Notes: a model not told the origin generated them from the sequence alone. DNA of 64,000 bases from Providencia alcalifaciens (GCA_025961275.1 JAOQNJ010000001.1:951353-1015352), one strand, 5' to 3'; counted from the stretch's first letter, positions 40,843-53,305 are shown. Program-made: numbers and translations.

Positions 40843-41924
40843 TAGTCCTGCTCAGACAATGCAGAAAGTTGATCAGCTTGATATTCATTAATAATCGGCT
40901 GAATTAACGTATCCAATTTTCCTTCCATCACTTCGTCTAAACGGTAAATCGTCAAGTTGATACGATGGTCTGTCACACGGCCTTGAGGGAAGTTATATGT
41001 ACGGATACGGTCTGAGCGGTCGCCTGTACCTAGTAGGTTACGACGTTCAGTAGCTTCAGCAGCTTGGCGCTTAGCCATTTCAGCTTGACGAATCCGCGAA
41101 CCTAATACAGACATCGCTTTGGCTTTGTTTTTGTGCTGGGAGCGTTCATCCTGACACTCAACCACAATACCGGTTGGAATGTGAGTAATACGAATAGCAG
41201 AATCAGTGGTGTTAACGTGCTGACCACCAGCACCAGAAGAACGGAAAGTATCAATACGTAAATCCGCAGGGCTGATCTCAGGCAATTCTGCCTCTGGCAA
41301 TTCAGGCAAAATAGCGACTGTACACGCAGAGGTATGAATACGCCCCTGTGATTCTGTTTCAGGAACACGTTGAACTCGATGACCACCTGATTCAAATTTC
41401 AAACGACCGTAAACACTCTCTCCTGAAATTTTTGCAATAACTTCTTTAAATCCACCGTGCTCACCATCGCTGGTGCTCATCAGTTCAATACGCCAGCGAT
41501 TAGCTTCCGCGTAACGGCTGTACATACGGAATAAATCACCCGCAAAAATAGCCGCTTCATCGCCGCCTGCTCCGGCACGAATTTCAAGGAAGCAGTTATA
41601 TTCATCATCAGGATCTTTTGGCAGTAACAGTAATTGTAACTGCTGCTCATACTCTTCATTTCGAGCTTTAGCGTCTTTTAGCTCTTCTTGAGCCATCTCT
41701 TTCATTTCAGGATCGTCTAACAACATTTGTGCTGTTTCAATATCATCCTGCACCGTCTGCCATGCTGCAAAACATTTTGCGACATCTGTCAGTTGAGCGT
41801 ATTCTTTTGATAAGGCGCGAAAACGCCCCTGATCAGCAATCACACCTGCATCAGCAAGATGTGCCTGAATTTCTTCATAGCGTTCCTGTAATGCTTCCAG
41901 TTTTGCGACAATAGAAGGCTTCAT
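40842..41924 (-). CDS. prfA: Peptide chain release factor 1
   Basis: RF1 recognises UAA and UAG and triggers peptide release. The 360 residues are standard. The catalytic loop is [15 protein letters not shown] near 230-244 and the codon-recognition region includes [20 protein letters not shown] near 180-199. [20 protein letters not shown] then GRVTDHR are near the C-terminal domain. It sits 31 nt after hemA and overlaps prmC by 1 nt, the conserved hemA-prfA-prmC operon. Confidence 0.98.
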   Translation of the reverse strand: MKPSIVAKLEALQERYEEIQAHLADAGVIADQGRFRALSKEYAQLTDVAKCFAAWQTVQDDIETAQMLLDDPEMKEMAQEELKDAKARNEEYEQQLQLLLLPKDPDDEYNCFLEIRAGAGGDEAAIFAGDLFRMYSRYAEANRWRIELMSTSDGEHGGFKEVIAKISGESVYGRLKFESGGHRVQRVPETESQGRIHTSACTVAILPELPEAELPEISPADLRIDTFRSSGAGGQHVNTTDSAIRITHIPTGIVVECQDERSQHKNKAKAMSVLGSRIRQAEMAKRQAAEATERRNLLGTGDRSDRIRTYNFPQGRVTDHRINLTIYRLDEVMEGKLDTLIQPIINEYQADQLSALSEQD

Positions 41925-41955
41925 TCGTTATATCAGACCTATGATTAAAATGTGG

Positions 41956-43218
41956 TTATTGATGGTTCAGCCCTAAGCTGTCCCTAAGTAGATTCAGACG
42001 TTCCAAGTCACCATCTCCAGCGGCTTGCTGTAAAGATTTAGTTGGTGCATGGATCAGGCGATTGGTCAATTGTTGGGTAAGTTGTATGATAACTTGTTCA
42101 GGATCAGCACCCTGACTTATTGCCGCTAGTGCTTTTTCTGCCATACCCGCGCGGACTGCCTCAGCCTGCTCTCTGTAATCGCGAATTGTAGACACTGCAG
42201 CTTGTGAGCGCAACCAATCCATGAAATGGCTGCTTTCTTGTTCAACGATAAATTCAGCTTCAACCGCTGCAGCTTTACGCTGTTCAAGATTTTGTTGAAT
42301 AATAGATTCAAGGTCATCCACTGTATAGAGATAGACGTCACTAAGTTTTTCGACGTCTTGCTCGATATCGCGAGGTACAGCAATATCGATTAATAACATA
42401 GGTTTATTACGGCGCGCTTTCATTGCACGTTCAACCATCCCTTTACCAATGATAGGTAATGGGCTTGCAGTCGAACTTATGACGATATCTGCTTGAGACA
42501 AGCGAGTATCTATATCAGATAGCGTAATAACTTCAGCACTCACTTCATTTGCTAACAATTGCGCTCGTTCTCGAGTACGGTTAGCAATCATCATATGTTG
42601 AACGCCATGATCACGTAAATGACGGGCAACAAGTTCAATAGTTTCTCCTGCACCTACCAACAAAATATTCAAATGTTTAAGTGATTCAAATATTTGTCTT
42701 GCCAGTGTGCAGGCAGCAAACGCAACAGAAACCGCATTTGCACCAATTTCAGTTTCGGTGCGAACACGTTTTGCTACGGAAAATGATTTTTGAAATAGAC
42801 GCTCTAATTCACTTGATAACGAATGGTTATCTTGGGAAAGGGCGAATGCTTTTTTCACCTGACCAAGAATTTGTGGCTCACCAAGTACTAGGGAATCCAA
42901 CCCGCTGGCAACACGCATAAGATGGCTAACAGCTTGATCACCTTCATGCCAATACAAACTTGGCTTTAAATCTTTATGCGTAATATTGTGAAATTCACAT
43001 AGCCACTGGATAAGTTGCTCCTGCGCTTTTTCATGCGATTCAAGGCTTAGATACAGCTCAGTCCTATTACAGGTCGACAGCACAACGCCACCGCTAACTT
43101 GAGGTTGCTTCAATAAGTCCTCAAGTGCATGGTCTATTTTTTCAGGCCCGAAAGTTACCCGCTCACGTAGGGCAACAGGCGCCGTTTTATGGTTAATGCC
43201 TAAGGCTAATAGAGTCAT
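41956..43218 (-). CDS. hemA: Glutamyl-tRNA reductase HemA
   Basis: HemA reduces glutamyl-tRNA to glutamate-1-semialdehyde, the first committed step of haem synthesis by the C5 pathway. It is 420 residues (E. coli 418). The catalytic Cys50 is in [12 protein letters not shown], the NADPH domain has [16 protein letters not shown] near 185-200, and [20 protein letters not shown] is near 107-126. The C-terminal dimerisation helix ends [11 protein letters not shown]. The N-terminus keeps the segment [20 protein letters not shown]. It is first in the hemA-prfA-prmC-sirB1-kdsA-yhcC run and divergent from lolB. Confidence 0.98.
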   Translation of the reverse strand: MTLLALGINHKTAPVALRERVTFGPEKIDHALEDLLKQPQVSGGVVLSTCNRTELYLSLESHEKAQEQLIQWLCEFHNITHKDLKPSLYWHEGDQAVSHLMRVASGLDSLVLGEPQILGQVKKAFALSQDNHSLSSELERLFQKSFSVAKRVRTETEIGANAVSVAFAACTLARQIFESLKHLNILLVGAGETIELVARHLRDHGVQHMMIANRTRERAQLLANEVSAEVITLSDIDTRLSQADIVISSTASPLPIIGKGMVERAMKARRNKPMLLIDIAVPRDIEQDVEKLSDVYLYTVDDLESIIQQNLEQRKAAAVEAEFIVEQESSHFMDWLRSQAAVSTIRDYREQAEAVRAGMAEKALAAISQGADPEQVIIQLTQQLTNRLIHAPTKSLQQAAGDGDLERLNLLRDSLGLNHQ

Positions 43219-43931
43219 TGTGCTTAACTACATTGCTCACATTGCTAATTATTATTCAGTAGCAAATTTACACTACTGTTATTTGTTTACTGACTATTGT
43301 AGATGATTCGAGGCCAGCTTTCTATGATCAGTAATTAATGGAAGTCATGAAAATGACCTACTCCAAACATTTATCGAGTAAATTGAGTCATAACAAGACA
43401 GTATCAATACAATTTGTGTCGTTATTTTACACCGCTTTGTACCACGTTTATATTGTTTTTTTACTGTGTGTATTAAGTTCTGCTAACCCTTTAGACTCAT
43501 TTTCTAGCCTTTTGTTATTGGACTTTCTGACGTTAAATTAATCGCTAGATTTAACATCTTTGTCTCCGTTCAGCTAAACGATGTTTATTCGTCATATTTT
43601 GAACACAAAAACTAAAAAAACGTCAATGGAGTATGAAATTACCTGTTTGAAAAAGATATATATAAGATGCAATTATTTCACACATTAAGCAAATGGTTAT
43701 AGTGTAATTAATAATTGTATTGATAGGTAAAACAACCTCAATGTGATTGATAATCTGATTTTTTTGACGCACTATTTTATGTATGTGAGGTTCTACTGAG
43801 CATGATGATTGCCAAATAAAAGGTTGAGATATTTTCCTTAACCGCGATAACGCGTTACACTTCGGTTCGCGTCACCACTTACAGAGACGTAATTCCGTAT
43901 TTTTAACTAGATGATTTTTTTGAGAATTGTT
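43219..43931. other. Non-coding divergent region, hemA to lolB
   Basis: About 710 nt hold both promoters. A 62-codon ORF from the ATG at 43353 has plausible SD spacing but no recognisable features; I leave it uncalled. Confidence 0.5.
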
Positions 43932-44594
43932 ATGCAACTTTCTACTATTTGCTCTTCATTTCGATCTTCAACTGCTCATGGTTTTTGGCGCTTCCTACCA
44001 CTAGCTAGCCTATTACTGACTGCCTGTGTGACGACTCAACAATCAACAACGTCTGGTACAGGATCGGCTTCTGATCCACAATGGAAAACACACCTAGAAG
44101 AACTTCACGCACTTCGCGACTATCAAACTCGCGGCTCTTTTGTTTACAACAGTGGTGAAACTAAAACTTACGCTAAATTTTTCTGGCAACAATATACACC
44201 TGAAAAATACCGTTTATTACTGACTAACCCATTAGGTAGTAGAGAGTTAGAACTTACTGTTGAACCTGATTTAGCTCGTCTTACAACAAAAGATGGCCAA
44301 ACGCACATGAGTGATGTGCCCTCTGAATTGATTTATCAACTAACCGGAATGGAAATCCCACTTGACGATCTAACAGCATGGCTGACTGGGTCACCAGGGC
44401 GCGCTACTGAATTCACACTCGATGAAAATCATTTATTGAAATCAGTGACTTTTGAACAAAATGGCAAAAAATGGCATCTCAGCTATCTTTCTTATGATAA
44501 AAATACCACCCCAATGTTACCGAGTAACTTAGAATTACGTCAGGGTACACGCTTAATTAAACTAAAAATGGATAGCTGGACTTTACAAAAATGA
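43932..44594 (+). CDS. lolB: Outer membrane lipoprotein receptor LolB
   Basis: LolB receives lipoproteins from LolA and inserts them into the outer membrane. I chose the start [20 protein letters not shown], seven codons inside the longest ORF, where a TTGAG lies upstream. The signal peptide ends in lipobox LTAC with the acylated Cys near residue 32. The mature part contains [33 protein letters not shown] (hydrophobic cavity) and [11 protein letters not shown]. It overlaps ispE by 4 nt (ATGA), the conserved lolB-ispE-prs order. Confidence 0.95.
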   Translation: MQLSTICSSFRSSTAHGFWRFLPLASLLLTACVTTQQSTTSGTGSASDPQWKTHLEELHALRDYQTRGSFVYNSGETKTYAKFFWQQYTPEKYRLLLTNPLGSRELELTVEPDLARLTTKDGQTHMSDVPSELIYQLTGMEIPLDDLTAWLTGSPGRATEFTLDENHLLKSVTFEQNGKKWHLSYLSYDKNTTPMLPSNLELRQGTRLIKLKMDSWTLQK

Positions 44595-45466
44595 CGTTAA
44601 CTTGGCCTTCTCCCGCAAAACTTAATCTGTTTCTCTATATAACTGGCCGTAGAGCTGACGGTTATCATGAATTACAAACACTGTTTCAATTTCTCGATTA
44701 TGGTGATGAAATTACAGTGACTCCCCGTTCAGATAATCAAATTAATTTGCTTACACCAATGGAAGGCATTGAGCCCGAACAAAACTTAATCATTAAAGCA
44801 GCTCGATTATTACAACGCTATTGCCACGATAAGCTTGGTAATCAAGCAAAACTTGGTGCAGATATCAGTATTAATAAAGTTTTACCTATGGGAGGGGGAA
44901 TTGGTGGTGGCTCATCTAATGCTGCAACCATTTTGATAGCTTTAAATGAACATTGGGGAACAGCAATCTCTGATGATATACTTGCCAAGTTAGGTAAAAG
45001 TCTCGGTGCTGATGTCCCCGTTTTCGTTCAGGGGCATGCTGCTTTTGCTGAAGGTATTGGTGAAATTCTGACCCCAGCATCTCCCAAAGAGAAATGGTAT
45101 TTGGTTGCACATCCAGGAATTGAAATCTCAACCCCGATGATCTTCACAGATCCGCAATTAAATCGAAATTCTCCAAAACGCTCACTAGCCGCACTGTTAC
45201 TGGCTCCGTACGAAAATGACTGCGAACCAATTGCAAGAAAACGTTTTCGTGAGGTTGAACAGCTCGTTTCTTGGCTGTTAGAATATGCTCCGTCTCGCCT
45301 GACTGGAACTGGTGCTTGTGTTTTTTCTGAATTTGAAACTCAAGCCGATGCCCTTAAGGTGTTAAATAAAGCCCCATCGTGGGTGCATGGATTCATCGCT
45401 CAAGGGTTGAATGAATCACCGTTGCACAAATTCCGCGCTGGGATAACCCGTGTATTGCACCAATAA
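44591..45466 (+). CDS. ispE: 4-diphosphocytidyl-2-C-methyl-D-erythritol kinase IspE
   Basis: This GHMP kinase carries out the fourth step of the MEP isoprenoid pathway. The 291 residues include [20 protein letters not shown] (then YHELQT) at the N-terminus, the ATP-binding glycine loop [17 protein letters not shown] near 98-114, [20 protein letters not shown] near 138-157 and [13 protein letters not shown] near 236-248. It starts within the lolB stop and is followed 66 nt later by prs. Confidence 0.97.
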   Translation: MTLTWPSPAKLNLFLYITGRRADGYHELQTLFQFLDYGDEITVTPRSDNQINLLTPMEGIEPEQNLIIKAARLLQRYCHDKLGNQAKLGADISINKVLPMGGGIGGGSSNAATILIALNEHWGTAISDDILAKLGKSLGADVPVFVQGHAAFAEGIGEILTPASPKEKWYLVAHPGIEISTPMIFTDPQLNRNSPKRSLAALLLAPYENDCEPIARKRFREVEQLVSWLLEYAPSRLTGTGACVFSEFETQADALKVLNKAPSWVHGFIAQGLNESPLHKFRAGITRVLHQ

Positions 45467-46480
<1,014 letters not shown>

Positions 46481-46488
46481 GATTTTTT

Positions 46489-46508
46489 GCGAGGTAGTAA
46501 TACCTCGC
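46489..46508 (+). terminator. prs terminator
   Basis: GCGAGGTA pairs with TACCTCGC around GTAA, 8 nt after the prs stop, followed by TTATACCTT. The tail is moderate. Confidence 0.6.
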
Positions 46509-46801
46509 TTATACCTTAACGTTGTATGTTCTTTATGGATGCTATCCGTGTACCCCAAGGTAATTAAGATACATTTAAGTTATAAACGAAGTGAGCCTGA
46601 AGATCATAGATAATTGTGTGGGTCAGATTGCTAAGTCTAATCAACATTGATGTAGCTTGATATGTATTTGGTGTATATAGCAAAATGATTCGGATAACAG
46701 GATGTTGCCGTTATATTGCCAACAAACATCATGCAATTTGACGTATTAAGGGTATATCTAACTGCTTCCTATATTAGTGAGTTGTCATGAATTAAATAAA
46801 T

Positions 46802-46840
46802 CCTCTACCGTTGATATTCAACAGTAGAGGCTTTATTTTG
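46802..46840. terminator. Orphan terminator-like hairpin
   Basis: CCTCTAC and GTAGAGG pair, extended inside by GTTGA/TCAAC with one mismatch, followed by CTTTATTTTG on the plus strand and ATTTATTT on the minus strand. No gene ends nearby: prs stops 320 nt upstream and has its own hairpin. It may end an unannotated small transcript. Confidence 0.6.
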
Positions 46841-46993
46841 CCTTATAGCGAGAAGCTAATAACTTTCTATTGTTTTCTTTACTTCACTAAATAATTGAAA
46901 TAAAAATAATATCATCATATAACGTCTTAATATGATTAAAAAAGTATCGCTACAAAACTAAACTCCATTCGGTTTCGATAAGGAGTGATTTTT

Positions 46994-47002
46994 TGCTATA
47001 AT
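46994..47002 (+). promoter_or_regulatory. Extended -10 promoter in gene-free region
   Basis: TGCTATAAT is a perfect extended -10 element. A weak -35 (TTTCGA) lies 18 nt upstream. It points rightwards into 450 nt without a recognised gene. Confidence 0.5.
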
Positions 47003-47285
47003 GAGCAAAACAAACATAATTTACTAGGTCGCGAACCACTCGCCTTGCTTAAAATTCGTTTAATTCGAATGAGTATAGGCCTTAAATTAGACTAACTTTC
47101 GGGAAGAAATTCAATTGTGCTAGGGTTTGCGGCGGATTTTGCTAAAATGATTTCTACTAACTAATCCCACCTGCACCTGATTATTAAATAATATGCTAAC
47201 ACTAACGCGCAAATTCACATTGTTAAAATTACTTATTTCGAATTAATCAAAAAAAGTTAACGAAATTTAATTTTGGTGTTGAAAA

Positions 47286-47348
47286 ATGAAAGACGAAAGT
47301 TCAGTAAATGGATTATTGCGAGAAGTTCACCACAAAGCAAAAGAGTGA
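47286..47348 (+). CDS. Possible 20-codon small ORF
   Basis: The ORF begins MKDESSVNGL and ends HHKAKE. It has a weak GGTG 8 nt upstream, and its stop codon lies in the left arm of a hairpin (47341-47375). It lies downstream of the extended -10 promoter at 46994. The peptide is hydrophilic. I do not recognise it, and it may be chance. Confidence 0.2.
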   Translation: MKDESSVNGLLREVHHKAKE

Positions 47349-47375
47349 ATTCAATTATAAAATGAAATCACTCTT
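47341..47375. terminator. Hairpin at the end of the small ORF
   Basis: AAGAGTGA pairs with TCACTCTT around a 19-nt loop. No T-run follows on the plus strand, so it is only a possible terminator or mRNA-stabilising stem. Downstream lies the end of convergent ychH. Confidence 0.35.
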
Positions 47376-47458
47376 GTCAATTAGGCATTGATAGCTGTAA
47401 TCATTATTGCATAACTGTTTTGCATCATGTTCAGCATATTTAATGCGATTAAAAAGCA

Positions 47459-47731
47459 TCATGGGTAACGATGATTGGCATTATCTGAATGACGATAATG
47501 TTTTATCAACCAGTAGCGGTCAGCAATTTTCTCTCTACCGCTGATTCTTGCTCCAGCCAGCCAAATCACAGCCCCAATGAAGATGCCAAACAAGGACCCC
47601 ATAGTAATGATTTCAGACAAGTTAAGACTAAATACGTGAGAGGATAAATTAATTGCAATACTCCCTATCATCGCAATTAATCCTATAACCATTAAAATAT
47701 TACCCGCTAATACAACCGTTCTACGTTTCAT
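47459..47731 (-). CDS. ychH: YchH family stress-related membrane protein
   Basis: The 90-residue inner membrane protein resembles E. coli YchH (92). I chose the start MKRRTVVLAGNILMVIGLIA, sixteen codons inside the longest ORF, because GGAGGT lies 6 nt upstream. Two transmembrane segments (about 7-26 and 39-57) are followed by the conserved WLAGARISGREKIADRYWLI. In E. coli it has been linked to CRP regulation and stress responses. It is divergent from pth as in E. coli. Confidence 0.9.
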   Translation of the reverse strand: MKRRTVVLAGNILMVIGLIAMIGSIAINLSSHVFSLNLSEIITMGSLFGIFIGAVIWLAGARISGREKIADRYWLIKHYRHSDNANHRYP

Positions 47732-48028
47732 ATCTACCTCCAGTCCTAGTAGATTGATAAGCAAACATACGTTAAACATTCGTAAAATTTATTTCTGCAT
47801 GACATTATTATAGTGCAATAAACAAAATTATTTGCGATGACCATCACAAGGATAGACTTTACACATTATTTCTGTACAAAAGATGCTTTTTCTTAATGAG
47901 TTAATTCAAAATAATCTCCTCCGAATCTAATTGATATTGTGACTTTGCTTATTTCAATTTTGTACATCCTCCTCTCACAAGGTAAACTAGGTATTATTTT
48001 TGATTAAACTGATAGTGAAATTGTAGCC

Positions 48029-48619
48029 GTGAGCAAAATAAAACTAATCGTTGGCCTTGCCAATCCAGGTGCTGAATACGCCCAAACTCGTCATAATGCA
48101 GGCGCATGGTATGTTGATCTTCTTGCTGATCGCCATAACCAACCGCTTAAAGAAGAAGCGAAATTTTTTGGCTACACCGCTCGCATTAATATCAATGGTA
48201 ATGATGTGCACCTTCTCGTACCAACTACTTTTATGAATTTAAGTGGTAAGTCAGTATTGGCTATCACCCAATTTTATCGTATTAATCCCGATGAAATATT
48301 AGTTGCCCATGATGAATTAGATTTACCGCCTGGGGTGGCTAAAATGAAGTTAGGCGGAAGTAATGGTGGCCACAATGGCCTCAAAGATATTCAGAGTAAA
48401 TTTAGTAATAACCCTAACTTTTATCGCTTACGTATTGGCATTGGCCATCCCGGTGATAAAAATAAAGTCGTCGGTTTTGTGCTTGGTAAACCGCCAGCTT
48501 CTGAACAAAAGCTGATAGATGAAGCTATAGATGAATCGTTGAGATGCACCGATATTTTACTCAATGAGGGGATGGATAAAGCAATAAATCGCCTGCATAG
48601 CTTTAAAGCAACCGTTTAA
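48029..48619 (+). CDS. pth: Peptidyl-tRNA hydrolase
   Basis: Pth recycles peptidyl-tRNA released from stalled ribosomes. The start is GTG at 48029 ([20 protein letters not shown]); the length of 196 matches E. coli (194). The catalytic His is in [11 protein letters not shown] near 20-30. [13 protein letters not shown] (about 65-77), [11 protein letters not shown] (about 90-100) and [13 protein letters not shown] with a second conserved His near 114 are diagnostic. It lies 121 nt upstream of ychF. Confidence 0.97.
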   Translation: MSKIKLIVGLANPGAEYAQTRHNAGAWYVDLLADRHNQPLKEEAKFFGYTARININGNDVHLLVPTTFMNLSGKSVLAITQFYRINPDEILVAHDELDLPPGVAKMKLGGSNGGHNGLKDIQSKFSNNPNFYRLRIGIGHPGDKNKVVGFVLGKPPASEQKLIDEAIDESLRCTDILLNEGMDKAINRLHSFKATV

Positions 48620-48740
48620 AGTGAATTGAACCTAAGAGTTCATTTCATCAAAATCAACTTTTTGTGTATAATCAGCGCCAATTTTCTAACATTCAGGAGC
48701 AGCGCTCGCCTGCCCCTTGCTATTTTAAGGTGAGAAACAT

Positions 48741-49832
48741 ATGGGTTTTAAATGCGGTATCGTTGGTCTGCCTAACGTAGGTAAATCTACATTGTTTAAT
48801 GCGTTGACCAAAGCCGGCATCGAAGCAGCCAACTTCCCTTTCTGTACGATTGAGCCGAATACTGGTGTTGTACCAATGCCAGACCCACGTCTTGATCAAT
48901 TGGCTGAGATTGTAAAACCACAGCGTATTTTACCTACCACGATGGAATTTGTTGACATCGCAGGTCTCGTTAAAGGCGCTTCTAAAGGTGAAGGTTTAGG
49001 TAACCAATTCCTAACTAACATTCGTGAAACCGAAGCTATTGGTCATGTTGTTCGCTGCTTTGAAGATGACAATATCATTCATGTTGCAGGCCAAGTTAAC
49101 CCTGCAGAAGATATCGACGTCATTAATACCGAGCTAGCATTATCTGATCTCGATACCTGTGAACGTGCCATTCATCGTGTTCAAAAACGTGCTAAAGGCG
49201 GCGATAAAGACGCTAAAGCAGAATTAGAAGCATTGGAAAAATGTTTACCACATCTATCAGAAGCTGGCATGTTGCGTACTTTAGACCTCAGTGTCGAAGA
49301 TAAAGCAGCAATCCGCTATTTAAGCTTCCTGACACTGAAACCAACGATGTATATCGCTAACGTCAACGAAGATGGCTTTGAAAATAATCCATTTTTAGAT
49401 GTCGTATATAAAATTGCAGAAGCTGAAGGTTCAGTCGTTGTTCCTGTTTGTGCGGCTATCGAATCCGATATCGCTGAACTAGAAGATGAAGAACGTGAAG
49501 AATTCATGGCTGACCTTGGCATTGAAGAACCAGGCTTGAACCGTGTTATCCGTGCAGGTTATGAGTTACTTGAGCTGCAAACTTATTTCACAGCAGGTGT
49601 AAAAGAGGTTCGCGCTTGGACTATCCCAGTTGGTGCAACAGCACCACAAGCAGCTGGTAAAATTCACACTGACTTTGAAAAAGGCTTTATCCGCGCACAA
49701 ACTATCGCGTTTGACGATTTTATCAAATATCGCGGTGAGCAAGGCGCGAAAGAAGCAGGTAGAATGCGTGCTGAAGGTAAAGATTACATTGTTCAAGACG
49801 GTGATGTATTAAACTTCTTATTTAATGTTTAA
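48741..49832 (+). CDS. ychF: Redox-regulated ATPase YchF
   Basis: This Obg-like P-loop protein prefers ATP over GTP and binds ribosomes. The 363 residues start [20 protein letters not shown], with the G1 loop at 9-17. G3-region [20 protein letters not shown] is near 73-92, the NVNED motif near 203-207 stands in for NKxD, and a C-terminal TGS domain ends [24 protein letters not shown] precedes the ATG. It is almost identical to E. coli YchF and forms the conserved pth-ychF pair. Confidence 0.98.
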   Translation: MGFKCGIVGLPNVGKSTLFNALTKAGIEAANFPFCTIEPNTGVVPMPDPRLDQLAEIVKPQRILPTTMEFVDIAGLVKGASKGEGLGNQFLTNIRETEAIGHVVRCFEDDNIIHVAGQVNPAEDIDVINTELALSDLDTCERAIHRVQKRAKGGDKDAKAELEALEKCLPHLSEAGMLRTLDLSVEDKAAIRYLSFLTLKPTMYIANVNEDGFENNPFLDVVYKIAEAEGSVVVPVCAAIESDIAELEDEEREEFMADLGIEEPGLNRVIRAGYELLELQTYFTAGVKEVRAWTIPVGATAPQAAGKIHTDFEKGFIRAQTIAFDDFIKYRGEQGAKEAGRMRAEGKDYIVQDGDVLNFLFNV

Positions 49833-49865
49833 GACTAGAGTTTAGTTTCACGTCTCAATATAGAT

Positions 49866-49901
49866 AGCCTAAGGTTCATGTAGTTATATGAACTTTAGGC
49901 T
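49866..49901 (+). terminator. ychF terminator
   Basis: AGCCTAA-GGTTCAT pairs with ATGAACTTTAGGCT (one mismatch) around an 8-nt loop, then TTAATAAATA. It starts 33 nt after the stop. Confidence 0.7.
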
Positions 49902-50489
49902 TAATAAATACGATATAAAAAGTACTCGCAACAGAACAAACTGGGGCTTTACATAGAAAATTTGATCATAATTGTGGGTCATTCCCAATAGATAATAGGA
50001 ATCCTTCACTATTTCTATTTTTAATAGCATTTAAAGAAAATGATAATATCGTGATAGCAAAATTATCGAAATTTAGTATAGATGACATCCCTTTAAATTA
50101 ACTTTATAAATTACCAAAGTAATTATATTTATATACACGACCACATAACTCATAATATTGAGATTTGTAATCTATATACTTCCAATTACATCACTAATTA
50201 ACTATCTTAACTTCATTTGATAATGATTTATCACTGGCAGCCATAATATTACTATATAGCTTTACTTCATCAGATAAAATATCTTACGAGACCAACACAA
50301 ATAAAATTATTATTTCTAATAATAAAAATAGATGCTTTACCATCTTCACGAAATGATTTGTGAATTACTAATTATTAAAAAACTAAGGATATAACATGAT
50401 TGATGTTTTCATCACTATGCCATATTTATAGTTTTCTATTCGCAGCTGAGTTAAAAAATATTTAATTCTTTCTATGTAGCAGTAATGAA
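49902..50489. other. Non-coding gap, ychF to cytochrome c gene
   Basis: These 588 very AT-rich nt lie between convergent units. I see no ORF with coding character, tRNA or clear repeat. Confidence 0.5.
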
Positions 50490-50530
50490 TCATTAAATAA
50501 ATAACGGCCATATATACATAGCCGTTATTT
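50490..50530 (-). terminator. Terminator of the aldehyde oxidoreductase operon
   Basis: On the minus strand AAATAACGGC and GCCGTTATTT form a 10-bp stem, followed by ATTTAATG. It lies 16 nt after the cytochrome c stop. Confidence 0.75.
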
Positions 50531-50546
50531 ATATTAGAATTTGATG

Positions 50547-51848
50547 CTACTGTTTAACTTCAGTTTCAGCTCGTAATTGAGCAACCTTTTGTTCTAAGTT
50601 AGGCCATGGCGCTTTATCCGTAAAGGTTGTTCTCAGATAATTTAATAGTGTCGCAATTTGCTGATCACTCAAATTATGACGAAAAGCTGGCATACTACCT
50701 AAGCCTTGTGTTGCTTCATACTCAATTCCATTTAGTACAATTCGAATTATATTATCTGGAGCATCTGCATATAAGTTAGTATTCAAAGCTAAAGCGGGTC
50801 GCACACCTGACATTTGCGCACCTTTCGTTTGCGCATGACATGCCATACAGGCTCCTGAATATAGTCTTGACCCATCACTAGAAAGTGGTTCAATTTTATC
50901 TTCCGTTTGCAGTACAATTTCCATCGCTTTTGATGATATCTGCTGATTGTCTACTTCTGAGGTTAGATAGGTTGCAATAGCTTGCCTATCCTCTTCCGTC
51001 AGCTGGGATGTACCCTCTCGGATAACAGGCGCCATCGGGCCCGCAGCAACCCCATGATTAGCCGAGAAACCAGTGCGTAAAAATTCAGCCATATCTTGAT
51101 GACTCCATGCAACCGGCACAGATTGATTACCTCGAAGTGCTGGCGCAGTCCACTCTTCTGCAATACCACCCATTAAGTGGTTATCTCCACCTTGTTCACC
51201 AAATAGAATGCCACCTGGCAAATGGCAAGCACTACAGTGACCTAATCCCTCTGCGAGATAAGCCCCTCGATTCCATTCTTCACTTTGAGTTGAATCAGAC
51301 TTTATTGGCCCAGCCGTCAAGTACAACTGGTTCCATGCCCAGATCCCTTGGCGAATATTAAATGGAAAGTTTAAAGATGTTTTTGGTGGTTGATAATGAA
51401 TCGATTTTTGGCTCATTAGCCATGCATAAAGATCATGCAAATCATCATCTGTAGTATGAGTAAAAGCGGTATAGGGAAAGGCTGGATATAAATAATCGCC
51501 TTCACGAGAGACTCCGTGACGCATGGCTCGCTCAAATGCTTCGTATGACCAAGTACCAATACCAGTTTCAATATCAGGGGTTATATTAGTGGTATTGATG
51601 GTACCAAAGGGTATCTCCATCGCTAATCCGCCCGTGTTTGTCTCACCACCAGGTCGTGTATGACAGACTGCACAATCCCCTAATGCAGCTAACTTTTCAC
51701 CGCGTGCAATTTGTTCCGCAGAAAAAGTTGGCATTGAGTCTGCCTTTAATGGCTCAATTGCAGATTGCCAACTCAAGACCAATCCGCCCACAGCAACAAT
51801 CACAACGGCAAGAGCGCTATAACCAAAGATTTTTTTTGCTTTACTCAT
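50547..51848 (-). CDS. Membrane-anchored triheme cytochrome c subunit
   Basis: The 433-residue protein has an N-terminal hydrophobic anchor (about 7-26) and three CxxCH haem sites: CAVCH near 58-62, CSACH near 206-210 and CMACH near 334-338. Spaced methionine-bearing loops are possible sixth ligands. This is the electron-accepting subunit found with two-subunit molybdenum dehydrogenases (IorAB or aldehyde dehydrogenase types) and with quinoprotein dehydrogenases. It overlaps the large-subunit gene by 8 nt. It looks intact, but both catalytic partners are broken, so it probably has no donor. Confidence 0.88.
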   Translation of the reverse strand: MSKAKKIFGYSALAVVIVAVGGLVLSWQSAIEPLKADSMPTFSAEQIARGEKLAALGDCAVCHTRPGGETNTGGLAMEIPFGTINTTNITPDIETGIGTWSYEAFERAMRHGVSREGDYLYPAFPYTAFTHTTDDDLHDLYAWLMSQKSIHYQPPKTSLNFPFNIRQGIWAWNQLYLTAGPIKSDSTQSEEWNRGAYLAEGLGHCSACHLPGGILFGEQGGDNHLMGGIAEEWTAPALRGNQSVPVAWSHQDMAEFLRTGFSANHGVAAGPMAPVIREGTSQLTEEDRQAIATYLTSEVDNQQISSKAMEIVLQTEDKIEPLSSDGSRLYSGACMACHAQTKGAQMSGVRPALALNTNLYADAPDNIIRIVLNGIEYEATQGLGSMPAFRHNLSDQQIATLLNYLRTTFTDKAPWPNLEQKVAQLRAETEVKQ

Positions 51849-53305
51849 TGTTCACTCCTTGATTTTTCGCAGCCATATTCACTGCTTGTAAAATACGCGC
51901 TGGTGTAAATGGCACTTCCCTCATTCGAACACCTAATGCATCAAATAGCGCATTAGCAACCGCTGCTGCACTTGGTACAGATGCAGATTCACCTGCTCCC
52001 ATAGGCGGTTCATTAGGATATTCCATTAGTTGAATATCGATTTTGGGTAACTCATCGAAGCGTAAAATTGGATATCCCCCCCATTCAAGGGAAGTTGTTC
52101 CCGATTTATCAAAGGTTGCAAACTCTTTTAATACACGGCTACATGATTGAATAATATTGCCATGAACTTGATGCTTAACCCCATCAGGGTTAACCATCTG
52201 TCCGCAATCATGAGCAACATAAACTTTTTTGATCAGTACTTGCCCTGTACGACGATTCACTGTTAGATCACATACCCACGCTGCCCATGCAGCCCCAAAA
52301 CCCGGAAATTTACTGTGAAAGTAACGCGCCCAAGAAAATCCTCTGCCACTGACAATTTCTTGGCTAGCTGGTGCGGGGTTTCTATGCATATGGCCATCAA
52401 TCCAATTCGCTTGCTTTTTCACCGCATTAATTAATGCGATAGAACGAGGATCATCTAAATATTTCAAGCGATAAGCGATAGGATCTTGCTGAGCAAGATA
52501 AGCAACTTCATCAATCCAAGATTCATGAGCAAATACGTTGGGAAGTGCGGAAACACCTCGCATCCAAGAAGCTCTCACAACAGGTGCAGTATCTTTTGAA
52601 ATAGCACGTAGATGTGGATAGAGATATTGTGGGATAGCCGTACGATCTCCCATTTGTTGAATATCCGGCTTGTTCTCTTTTTTTCCAGTCAAAATAAGCG
52701 ACAAGGTGTTAGCATTATTCGACGGATAACGGGTACTTATTTCGTAAGCACCTACTTCCTTATTTTTATCAATTCCACCGTGAATTTTAATTAACTGGCC
52801 TGTACCCTTTGGCTCCCAACCTGCTTCTTGTTCTCGCATTAATTGAACTCGCACAGGGCGCCCAGTGGCTTGACAAAGCAAGACCGCATCTGCAGTAACA
52901 TCATCGGCCCCATTGCGCCCATAACAACCAGATGCCTCCATGCGATGGACGTGTATTTGATATAGATCTCTATCGAGTTGTAAAGCCAAGTCTTTACGTA
53001 AATCATGGGGATTTTGGGTACCTGACCAAACATCTACTTGATCAGCGCGCACATCAGCGATAGCACAAGATGGCCCAATTGAGCCGTGTAAATGATATGG
53101 CCAGACATAATCAGCATTCACTGTCTGATGAAGATTTGCTAATGCCGCATCAACCCCTTCGTCGTCTCGCAATACTCTATCTTGACTTGGTAATCTTATC
53201 TGTCGTTTTTTCTGCTGCAAATGAGATAGATGGCAACATATTACTAGCAATAACAACCCCACCCATTTGAAGTAAGCGACGCCGAGTGATATCTAGCATA
53301 TTCAT
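51841..53305 (-). pseudogene. Molybdopterin-binding large subunit of IorB-type aldehyde oxidoreductase, internally deleted
   Basis: The original start is at 53305: MNMLDITRRRLLQMGGVVIA, a twin-arginine signal peptide. This frame stops at 53177 after 42 codons. From about 53210 the sequence jumps, in another frame, to the middle of the protein (RVLRDDEGVDAALAN, HGSIGPSCAIADV) and continues intact to the end with MGAGESASVPSAAAVANAL, including the catalytic Glu of GAGE. About 270 residues of the usual 730-750 are missing, so molybdenum-site assembly is lost. A 473-residue frame remains open from an internal ATG but has no signal peptide. Confidence 0.88.

Noticed and set aside
43353-43541. 62-codon hydrophobic ORF upstream of lolB
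   Set aside because: SD spacing is plausible, but the composition is low-complexity Leu/Ser, there is no recognisable family, and it lies in a divergent promoter region.
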